Shown here piece by piece: positions 1-5,791 of a stretch of 7,996 bases of DNA. The translations under genes and the position numbers were made by a program. The first letter of the stretch is position 1. Each line of letters starts with the position of its first letter. The notes below the pieces were generated by a model, which saw only the letters and a program-made list of their open reading frames with translations, ran no database searches and had not been told where the DNA came from. This DNA is from JBLHKS01 sp047620505 (GTDB taxonomy: Bacteria > Verrucomicrobiota > Verrucomicrobiia > Verrucomicrobiales > DEV007): NCBI GenBank assembly GCA_047620505.1, contig JBLHKS010000287.1, positions 1 through 7,996 of the forward strand, given 5' to 3'.

Positions 1-1
1 G

Positions 2-697
2 ATCGAGCCGCTGATCCAGGGCGCAAACCGGATGCGAACCTGGCCGCCAGGCATGCTCGCCGAGTTAAGCGATTGGTGTGAACGTCAGGGCGTGCTCTTG
101 ATTGTGGACGAAGTCATGACGGGCTTCGGCCGCACGGGCACGATGTTCGCCTGCGAGCAGGAAGGCGTAACGCCGGACATCATCGCGTTGGCGAAGGGCC
201 TGACTGGCGGCTACCTGCCGCTGGCGGCGACGTTGGCGAGCGAGACAATTTACGAGGCTTTTCTCGGCGAGTTTGAGGAATCGAAAACCTTTTTCTACGG
301 CCACAGTTATTGCGGAAATCCGCTCGGATGCGCGGCGGCGTTGGCAAATCTGGAGGTTTTTCGCGAGGAAAATACGTTAGCCGAGCTTCAGCCGAAAATC
401 GCGCTTCTCCAGCAGCTGCTGGCGGAGTTGACCGATCTTCCGAACGTTTTCGTGACTCGTCAATGCGGGTTCATCGCCGCGATCGACCTTTGTCAGGCAG
501 GCGGCGATCCGTTCCCGGCCAAAGCGCGAACGGGGTCACGAGTCTGCGAGGCAGCGCGGGCCCACGGGTTGTTGACCCGGCCGATTCTGGATACCATCGT
601 GTTGATGCCGCCGCTGTGCACGACCGCTGAGCAACTGGGGCAGGCTGTGAGCGCGATCCGCGAAGCAGTCGCCGAAGTCTGCGATACGACGTCTTGA
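2..697 (+). CDS. bioA: Adenosylmethionine-8-amino-7-oxononanoate aminotransferase, C-terminal part (5' end outside window)
   Basis: BioA is a cytoplasmic PLP enzyme of biotin synthesis that transfers an amino group from S-adenosylmethionine to KAPA, giving DAPA. The frame is open from base 2, so 231 residues are visible, about half of the usual 420-450. Seen directly: the class III aminotransferase cofactor motif VDEVMTGFGRTG (Asp at visible residue 36), the PLP lysine in ALAKGLTGGYLPLA (Lys65), the BioA-type segment FFYGHSYCGNPLGCAAAL, and a C-terminal segment TRPILDTIVLMPPL that carries the expected substrate-carboxylate arginine. The GYLPLA and GHSYCGNPLGC wording matches the Bacillus-type BioA branch better than ornithine or GABA aminotransferases. 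The first in-frame ATG at 32 is internal, because recognisable family sequence (EPLIQGANR) precedes it. The next gene begins 48 nt downstream on the same strand with no obvious functional link. No other bio gene is in view. Confidence 0.9.
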   Translation: MEPLIQGANRMRTWPPGMLAELSDWCERQGVLLIVDEVMTGFGRTGTMFACEQEGVTPDIIALAKGLTGGYLPLAATLASETIYEAFLGEFEESKTFFYGHSYCGNPLGCAAALANLEVFREENTLAELQPKIALLQQLLAELTDLPNVFVTRQCGFIAAIDLCQAGGDPFPAKARTGSRVCEAARAHGLLTRPILDTIVLMPPLCTTAEQLGQAVSAIREAVAEVCDTTS

Positions 698-745
698 ATT
701 TCCAAGCGGATGTGTCTGAATGGGCGCGTCAAACAAACGACATAC

Positions 746-1630
746 ATGGCTACGATTAAAATCGCCTGCAAGAAATGCGGGCAACGGGTTTCCGGAGACG
801 AACGCTTCTTCGGAAATACGGTGCAGTGCCCGATTTGCAGTTCGGACATCGCGTTCCCATTGAATCCGGAAATTCCAGATTCAAGCGACGACGACATTTC
901 AAGTTTGCCGAGCGCGAAGGATGAAATTCCGGCTGGAGGCATGCCGACGGCTCCACGACCCGCGGGCCCACCGCCTTCGTCCCAGCCAGAGGCCCCACAG
1001 CCTTACCAAAGAAGCGAATCCGCCGCGCCATTTCCCCAACAGCCTCAGCAGTATCCCCAACAATTTCCGCAGCAGTTTCCACAACAGCAGGGCTTTCCTC
1101 AACAACAGCAGCTTCCGCAAGGAATTCCGGGTCAGCAGCAGATGCCGGGCGGACCGCTGATTCAACCAGGTTTGCCGGGGCAGCCCGGATTGCCTGCCGG
1201 ATTTGATCAGCCAGGCGGAATGGTGACCCAGGGCATGCCGGCGCCCGCTCCCTACGGCGCGATGCCCGTTCAGCAGGGAGTCCAGGCTGCACCGCTGCAG
1301 CACGACCCCAATGTCGGTGGCGAAAAAAGATCCGCAGACGACAACACGTCCGGCGTGATGCCGATGGTAACGCTGATCATCGGCTTCATCGCGATCATCC
1401 CGTTTCTAGCGCCGTTACTCGGCCCTGCCGCGATCATCATGGGCCATCTCACGTTGATCCGGGTGAACGAAAACGATAAGTCATCGAAGACGAAAACCAT
1501 GATTGGTTTGATCCTCGGTTACGCCTCGATTGCGATTCTCATTGGCATTCTCATCATCTGGAAAGTCGTCTCGCCGGACTCGTTCCTTTGGGGAATCGGC
1601 GGCGGCGGTGAAGCTGTCGAGGAGAGCTGA
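746..1630 (+). CDS. Zinc-ribbon, Pro/Gln-rich linker, two-segment membrane protein (DUF4190-like C-terminus)
   Basis: The protein has 294 residues and no assignable enzyme activity. Residues 8-31 form a small zinc-ribbon-like knuckle (CKKC then CPIC, with spacing C-x2-C-x16-C-x2-C). Residues 40-95 are acidic and then Pro-rich. Residues 96-180 are very low in complexity, with (F/Y)PQQ units followed by Pro-Gly-Gln-Met segments. Residues about 204-238 and 252-274 are hydrophobic membrane segments separated by a charged loop (NENDKSSKTKT), resembling the DUF4190 pair of helices. The layout predicts an inner-membrane protein with a long disordered cytoplasmic arm ending in a metal-binding knuckle. 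An in-frame ATG at 710 would add 12 residues. The 746 ATG was preferred because zinc-ribbon proteins of this kind usually begin with a short basic strand directly before CxxC. No clear Shine-Dalgarno sequence precedes it. Its function is unknown. Confidence 0.85.
   Translation: MATIKIACKKCGQRVSGDERFFGNTVQCPICSSDIAFPLNPEIPDSSDDDISSLPSAKDEIPAGGMPTAPRPAGPPPSSQPEAPQPYQRSESAAPFPQQPQQYPQQFPQQFPQQQGFPQQQQLPQGIPGQQQMPGGPLIQPGLPGQPGLPAGFDQPGGMVTQGMPAPAPYGAMPVQQGVQAAPLQHDPNVGGEKRSADDNTSGVMPMVTLIIGFIAIIPFLAPLLGPAAIIMGHLTLIRVNENDKSSKTKTMIGLILGYASIAILIGILIIWKVVSPDSFLWGIGGGGEAVEES
1031..1141 (+). repeat. In-gene low-complexity repeat encoding (F/Y/L)PQQ units
   Basis: This segment encodes residues 96-132 of the zinc-ribbon membrane protein. 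The units read FPQQ, PQQ, YPQQ, FPQQ, FPQQQG, FPQQQQ, LPQG. The DNA uses mixed codons (caa and cag, ccc, ccg and cca), so the repeat is maintained at the protein level rather than being a fresh DNA tandem duplication. It is likely a flexible linker. Copy number may vary between strains. Confidence 0.8.
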
Positions 1631-1636
1631 GCTCAG
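1627..1636. other. 10-bp perfect palindrome containing both convergent stop codons
   Basis: The sequence CTGAGCTCAG is its own reverse complement. It holds the TGA stop of the zinc-ribbon gene (1628-1630) and the TGA stop of the glycosyltransferase on the other strand (1633-1635), 2 nt apart. There is no loop and no T-run, so it is not a convincing intrinsic terminator. Confidence 0.7.
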
Positions 1637-2841
1637 GCTTTCAACGCGCCGAATTTTCGGCCTAGCCGAACCCAGGAACTGTCGTCCATCGCAGCTCGCA
1701 GGCTGGCGAGTTTTTCCGTCGGCGTTTTGCCTGCGTTTGCCGCCAGCTGCTTTCCTCCACCAAAAATTCGGCCCAACGCGATCCACTTCGATTGGCTGAG
1801 CTGACTGCGCAAACGCGTTAGCTCCTTGAGCGCTGAGTTGTCTGCTCGGAGCTCGGCAGCCGTTCGTTTCAGCTCGCCAAATTTATCCGCCAAGGCTCCT
1901 GCACCGAATTCGACCAGAGCCGAATTCGGATACCGATTCAGCTCGCCTGCCTCGAGCCCCATGGCCAACGCAGCGCGATCTTCCTCGCTCGCGCGGGCCG
2001 CGAGCTGAGCCAGCAGCTGCTGGAGCAAGCCGGCGTCAAAACTGGAAATGCTGTCCCAGCCAGCGCGCGTGAAACGGGCAAAACGCGTCCGCAGATCGGC
2101 ATTCCCGGAAAACTCAGCCGCAAACTCGGCGTAGAGATCGAGCTGAAGCCGAAGCTGCTCGCGCATCAGCGGAGCCGGGTCGGTGTTGATCGTGTTCGTC
2201 GCGTGAACGCGGTAACGCAGGAGTTGTTCAGGGATCACGGCGATCTCTTCTCGCAACGCCGCTCCAGCCAGGAAAAAATAATCGTGGTTGTAGCGATAGG
2301 GGCGAAAAGGATGCTTTTTGAGGTAAGCCGATCGTGCCAGAATGTTGCTCGTCGTCCCGATGAAATTGGCGACGCTGAGCCACTCGCAAAGGTCAACGTT
2401 TTCGTCCTTACCGGCTTCCCAAGCCGCTCGAAACCATTTTCCACGCGGCTCGTCCTCGGGCAGGGCCGCGCCCGTGCCATCGATCAGCCGCAGGCCGGAG
2501 CAAACGACCGATTTTTCAGTCTCAGTCAGGATGGGCAGGAGCGTCGCGAAGCGCCCGGACTCGAAAATATCGTCCGAGTTGAGAATTGCGATCGCCTCGC
2601 AGTCTTCGCTTAGCATCTCGATCCCGCGATTGATCGTCGCGTGCGCCCCGGCGTTTTCCTGGACGACGCACTCGACGCCGTCTTTCTCGAAACCTCGAAT
2701 CACGCCAACGGAATCATCTTTCGAGCCGTCGTCGATCACGAGCAACCGATCGACGGCACGCGTCTGGCTGAGCACGGATTCGATCGCCGCGCCGACGTAG
2801 CGCTCGTGGTTGTAGCACGGAATGATGACTCCAAGTTTCAA
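1633..2841 (-). CDS. Family 2 glycosyltransferase with C-terminal coiled coil and duplicated W-LGR-FG motif
   Basis: The protein has 402 residues. Residues 1-215 are a GT-A fold of family GT2: start VIIPCYNHERYVGAAIESVL, nucleotide-binding DDGS at 37-40, metal-binding NSDD at 88-91 (DxD equivalent), and an acceptor-side NHDYFF segment at 185-190. Such enzymes transfer a sugar from a nucleotide sugar to a glycan or lipid acceptor, usually for surface polysaccharide; neither donor nor acceptor can be read here. Residues 215-315 are helical. Residues about 318-352 are likely a coiled coil. After it, S-x-W-x-x-LGR-x-FG occurs twice (from residues 351 and 388). The start codon is TTG at 2841: no ATG or GTG lies between it and the upstream in-frame stop near 2905, and the GT2 core begins immediately with MKLGVIIPCYN. 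There are no membrane helices, so it is probably cytoplasmic or peripheral. Confidence 0.88.
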   Translation of the reverse strand: MKLGVIIPCYNHERYVGAAIESVLSQTRAVDRLLVIDDGSKDDSVGVIRGFEKDGVECVVQENAGAHATINRGIEMLSEDCEAIAILNSDDIFESGRFATLLPILTETEKSVVCSGLRLIDGTGAALPEDEPRGKWFRAAWEAGKDENVDLCEWLSVANFIGTTSNILARSAYLKKHPFRPYRYNHDYFFLAGAALREEIAVIPEQLLRYRVHATNTINTDPAPLMREQLRLQLDLYAEFAAEFSGNADLRTRFARFTRAGWDSISSFDAGLLQQLLAQLAARASEEDRAALAMGLEAGELNRYPNSALVEFGAGALADKFGELKRTAAELRADNSALKELTRLRSQLSQSKWIALGRIFGGGKQLAANAGKTPTEKLASLRAAMDDSSWVRLGRKFGALKA

Positions 2842-2922
2842 GGCCGCTAACCTGGGCAGGCTGGGTTCACGCGCAAACGATCCTTGGACTTGCCAACCCC
2901 AATTTCACCGCAAAAGTGCCGG
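2842..2922. promoter_or_regulatory. 81-nt divergent intergenic region between glycosyltransferase and SGNH hydrolase
   Basis: This is the only non-coding space from which both divergent genes could be transcribed, so promoters are expected here. No pair of good -35 and -10 hexamers at about 17 nt spacing was found by eye on either strand. On the minus strand an AGG triplet about 10 nt before the TTG start could serve as a weak Shine-Dalgarno. On the plus strand none is apparent. Confidence 0.35.
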
Positions 2923-3585
2923 ATGAAGTTTCTGACTCCGTTGATTTTCCTCTCTCTAGCGCTTCCGGCGCTCGCCCAAGACCTCGAAGCCAAATGGGGC
3001 GAGACGATCGCGAAATTCGAGGCCGGCGACAAAGAAAAAGCGCCGCCGAAAGACGCGATCCTCTTCGTCGGCAGCTCCAGCATTCGGATGTGGAAACTCG
3101 ACGTCTCCTGGCCAGATCGCGTAACGATCAATCGTGGATTCGGCGGCTCGACAACGGCCGATTTGCTGCATTTCTTCGAGCGCATCGTCACTCCATACAA
3201 GCCGAAAGCGATCGTGGTTTACGAAGGCGACAACGACGTCAGCAAGGGCTTGAGCGCGGACGAAGTCTTCGCGGATTATCAGAAATTGATCGCGAAAATC
3301 GACGAGCAGCTGCCAGGCACTCCGCTGATTTTCATCGCGATCAAACCGAGCATCAAACGCTGGAAAATGTGGCCGGTGATGAACGATGCGAATCAGCAGA
3401 TCGCGAAATTCAGCGAAACCCGCGACACGCTTTATTTCGCCGATATCGGAAAGGCGATGCTGGCGACCGAAAGCGGTCAGCTCGACCCCTCGCATTTCAA
3501 GGAGGACGGCCTGCACCTCACCGCCGACGGCTACAAGATCTGGAAAAGCGTGATCGAGCCGATTCTGGAAACGGCGCTCAAATAG
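2923..3585 (+). CDS. Secreted SGNH/GDSL-type hydrolase (esterase/acylhydrolase)
   Basis: The protein has 220 residues. Residues 1-19 are a signal peptide (Lys at 3, hydrophobic core LTPLIFLSLALPA, cleavage expected after ALA), so it is exported. All four SGNH blocks are visible. Block I is FVGSSSIRMW with nucleophile Ser52, block II is the Gly in NRGFGGST, block III is EGDND with Asn104, and block V is DGLHLT with Asp195 and His198. The family hydrolyses ester bonds of lipids, acetylated sugars or peptidoglycan through a Ser-His-Asp mechanism; the true substrate cannot be told. The length is normal for a single-domain member. An in-frame TTG at 2884 would add 13 residues before the signal peptide; the ATG at 2923 was chosen because it places the basic n-region at the N-terminus. 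Its last 8 nt overlap moaC on the opposite strand. Confidence 0.9.
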   Translation: MKFLTPLIFLSLALPALAQDLEAKWGETIAKFEAGDKEKAPPKDAILFVGSSSIRMWKLDVSWPDRVTINRGFGGSTTADLLHFFERIVTPYKPKAIVVYEGDNDVSKGLSADEVFADYQKLIAKIDEQLPGTPLIFIAIKPSIKRWKMWPVMNDANQQIAKFSETRDTLYFADIGKAMLATESGQLDPSHFKEDGLHLTADGYKIWKSVIEPILETALK

Positions 3586-4048
3586 GCTCTTTCGATTTCC
3601 GCAGCAACCGCACGTCGCCGATCTCCATCTGTTTATCGATCGCCTTGCACATGTCGTAGATCGTCAGCGCGGCCACGCTGACGGCTGTGAGCGATTCCAT
3701 CTCGACGCCGGTCTGCGACTTCGTTTTCGCGGTCGCCGTGATCGCGATCCCGTCCTCACCGACCTCGAAATCCACCTCGACATGCGAGAGCGGCAGCTGA
3801 TGGCAGAGCGGGATCAGCTGCGCCGTTTGCTTAGCCGCTTGGATCCCGGCGATCCGGGCGACCGCGAGGACGTTCCCCTTCGCGATCCGATCCTCGGTCA
3901 CCGCCGTGAGCGTCGCCGGTTGGAGCCGGATGAAGCCAGCAGCTGCTGCCTCGCGCTTCGACACCGGCTTAGCCGAAACGTCCACCATCGCGGCAGTTCC
4001 GTCAGCCTGGATGTGGGTGAGTCCTGTTTCTGACGGCTCGTTTTTCAT
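3578..4048 (-). CDS. moaC: Cyclic pyranopterin monophosphate synthase MoaC
   Basis: MoaC works after MoaA in molybdenum cofactor synthesis, converting the 3',8-cyclo-dihydro-GTP product into cyclic pyranopterin monophosphate in the cytoplasm. The 156 residues match the usual full length. Conserved blocks in order: LTHIQADGTAAMVDVSAK at the N-terminus, KGNVLAVARIAGIQAAK from Lys57, LIPLCH ending at His83, TGVEMESLTAVSVAALTIYD, and CKAIDKQM. By comparison with the E. coli enzyme, Lys57, His83, Glu118, Asp132 and Lys135 are the expected active-site residues, and all are present. The common LCHPL reads LCHQL here, a change next to the active-site His. The ATG at 4046-4048 is preceded by GGAAG at 7 nt spacing, a reasonable ribosome site. 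No other mo genes are visible, so it appears to stand alone. Confidence 0.96.
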   Translation of the reverse strand: MKNEPSETGLTHIQADGTAAMVDVSAKPVSKREAAAAGFIRLQPATLTAVTEDRIAKGNVLAVARIAGIQAAKQTAQLIPLCHQLPLSHVEVDFEVGEDGIAITATAKTKSQTGVEMESLTAVSVAALTIYDMCKAIDKQMEIGDVRLLRKSKEPI

Positions 4049-4156
4049 CGATTCGCTTCCATCGCGCCATCGACTGCCGCTTCCAAGCAGATTCTTGGCT
4101 GACGCACCTTCACAACCCCATTGATTCTTCGATTCTGCCCTGCATCGTAAACCGAC
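4049..4156. promoter_or_regulatory. 108-nt divergent intergenic region between moaC and the ATPase operon
   Basis: Promoters for moaC (minus) and for the ATPase/Toprim-like pair (plus) are expected here. No convincing hexamer pair, operator-like inverted repeat or riboswitch-like structure was seen. The ATPase start lacks a recognisable Shine-Dalgarno. The region marks the boundary between the housekeeping part of the window and the defence-like part. Confidence 0.35.
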
Positions 4157-5134
4157 ATGGCCTTCATCGAGCGGATTCAGCTGAAGAACTTTCTCTCCTT
4201 CGCGGATGCGGAGTGTCGGCTGGCTCCGTTTACGCTGGTGGTGGGGCCGAACAATTCAGGAAAGACGAATTTCCTGCGGGCGTTTCATGAGAAACTGGAA
4301 CTTGTCTCACATCGAAATCATCCTGGTGCTGCCGAGATCGTCCTCAAAGATTCTCACGGTGCCTCCTGCGCTTGGGAAAAGGACATTCTTCCCACCATGG
4401 AGGAGTTCACCGGTCATGAAGAGCCACTCACCCACGCAAGATTTGTTTTGGCGGCGCTCAACCCTATCTACCGCTTCGACCCCGACCGGATCGGGCAGCC
4501 TGAACCAGCAGCTGCCGAACATCCTCACGTCGGGTTCGATGGCGAAGGCGCAACACAAGTCATTGAGCGTCTTCAGGAAGAGGCCGACCCGCGATTCGAC
4601 ACGCTCGTCGAGCACCTCCGCAAACTCGTCCCGGAGATCGAATCCGTCAGCCTGCGCACGATTCCGCCCGGCGGGAAAAAGACGATCATGTTTCAGGAAC
4701 GCGGATTGAACGAGAAAACGCCGCTTTCTGACGTTTCGGATGGGACCCGTCTGGTACTCGCCCTGCTTGCGGCGATGTTTCAACCCAATCCGCCACCACT
4801 TCTATTGATTGAAGACATCGATCGCGCGCTCCATCCGCGTCTCTACGAGCAATTGGTCGACGGAGTTCGCCAACTCGTCGAGTCGGCGAACGTTCAGGTC
4901 ATCGCAACAACCCACAACCCTTACCTGATCGATTATTTTGAGAACGAACCCGAAGCGGTCGTCATCGTCGAAAAAAACGAAGGATACAGCACCCTCGCCA
5001 ATCTCGACGACCGGCTGGCGAAATTCGAACGGGTGGCTGGCGACGAAGACGAGGTCCCGCTCGGACAGATGTGGTTCTCCGGCTTGGTCGGCGGAACGCC
5101 AAAGCCCGCCCGGCCCCGCAAACCCGCTGCCTGA
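4157..5134 (+). CDS. SMC/OLD-like AAA ATPase (AAA_21 type), first gene of a two-gene operon
   Basis: The protein has 325 residues with an ABC/SMC-type nucleotide-binding fold. The N-terminus IERIQLKNFLSFADAE is the typical RecF/OLD first strand. Walker A is GPNNSGKT at 30-37. An ABC-signature-like LSDVSDGT is at 190-197, Walker B LLLIED at 215-220 followed by the D-loop region and ALHP, and the H-loop TTHNP carries His253. The section between Walker A and the signature (about 150 residues) is short and has no long coiled coil, unlike SMC or RecN. The family uses ATP-dependent dimerisation to control a partner nuclease or effector. The next gene starts 9 nt downstream and carries Toprim-like acidic motifs, so the two probably act together, as in PARIS (AriA/AriB), RloAB or split OLD systems. 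The last 15 residues are Pro/Lys/Arg-rich. A role in phage defence is inferred. Confidence 0.88.
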   Translation: MAFIERIQLKNFLSFADAECRLAPFTLVVGPNNSGKTNFLRAFHEKLELVSHRNHPGAAEIVLKDSHGASCAWEKDILPTMEEFTGHEEPLTHARFVLAALNPIYRFDPDRIGQPEPAAAEHPHVGFDGEGATQVIERLQEEADPRFDTLVEHLRKLVPEIESVSLRTIPPGGKKTIMFQERGLNEKTPLSDVSDGTRLVLALLAAMFQPNPPPLLLIEDIDRALHPRLYEQLVDGVRQLVESANVQVIATTHNPYLIDYFENEPEAVVIVEKNEGYSTLANLDDRLAKFERVAGDEDEVPLGQMWFSGLVGGTPKPARPRKPAA

Positions 5135-5143
5135 TCGCCGCCG

Positions 5144-5791
5144 ATGCCTTTCGTCTACATCGTAGCCGAAGATAAGGCCGACATGCGGTTCTACGTCGCC
5201 TGCACGGAGAAAATTACCGGTTCGCCGTTGGAGTACGAGCACATCGTCTCAAGGAAGGGTTCCGGCATTGGTATGGCTCGAAAGATGGCTCGGCACATGC
5301 TCAGGATGGCGCGCGCTGCCGCGGACGGCGGCGATGTCTTCTGGATCGCTGCGCTCGACAACGACCGCGCGCCACAACACCCTGATGGCGCACAGCCAAC
5401 CGCCGGTAAGCTTCCCAAAAAAGATCGCAGCAAAGCCAACCGCTACGACGAACTTCTTGAGGAAGCAGGCGACGCCATCTCGTTCGGTGCCATCGCCGTT
5501 CCCGTCGAGATGATTGAAAGCTGGGTGCTTCAGGCTCTCTCGTCTGACGAGACACTCAAACTCCCAATTTTCGCCAAACAGAACAGTCCATCCGCACGAG
5601 AATTCCACGGCGGCAACCCTCCACCTCAGCTCAAAGACCGCGCCAAGGAGGCCATGCGAAACCACGACGCCGAATCCTGGCCCGATTTCCTCCTCGATGT
5701 CGCCGCCAAGCTCGACCCCGACGCCCTCAGCGGCCACTCGCGCAGCTTCCGACTCTTTCGCGATGCCGTCGCCGCCTGGGAGATCAGTTAG
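5144..5791 (+). CDS. Toprim-like putative nuclease/effector partner (RloB/DUF4276-like)
   Basis: The protein has 215 residues. It is not a firm family match but carries the sparse acidic landmarks of Toprim-like proteins that pair with OLD-type ATPases. These are an N-terminal strand ending in a glutamate (YIVAEDKAD, Glu9), a hydrophobic strand ending in DxD (VFWIAALDNDR, Asp72/Asp74), and IAVPVEMIESWVLQAL (residues 117-132). The last resembles the Pro-x-x-E-x-W-x-L block of RloB and DUF4276 proteins. In Toprim enzymes such acidic residues bind the divalent metal for phosphodiester cleavage. Residues 36-60 are basic (RKGSGIGMARKMARHMLR), possibly nucleic-acid binding. It lies 9 nt after the ATPase gene and is almost certainly co-transcribed with it. 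Its TAG stop overlaps the TAA stop of the opposing Roco gene. Nuclease activity and the target (DNA, RNA or tRNA) are inference. Confidence 0.72.
   Translation: MPFVYIVAEDKADMRFYVACTEKITGSPLEYEHIVSRKGSGIGMARKMARHMLRMARAAADGGDVFWIAALDNDRAPQHPDGAQPTAGKLPKKDRSKANRYDELLEEAGDAISFGAIAVPVEMIESWVLQALSSDETLKLPIFAKQNSPSAREFHGGNPPPQLKDRAKEAMRNHDAESWPDFLLDVAAKLDPDALSGHSRSFRLFRDAVAAWEIS

Noticed and set aside
710..712. Alternative ATG start for the zinc-ribbon membrane protein, 12 residues upstream.
   Set aside because: The added residues (MCLNGRVKQTTY) do not resemble family N-termini, and the 746 ATG puts the CxxC knuckle in its usual place. It cannot be fully excluded.
2884..2886. TTG start giving a longer SGNH hydrolase.
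   Set aside because: It would place 13 non-signal residues before a well-formed signal peptide that begins at the ATG at 2923.
2847..3200. Minus-strand open frame overlapping the divergent intergenic region and the SGNH gene.
   Set aside because: It lies mostly opposite a gene with a full set of catalytic motifs and has no recognisable domain.
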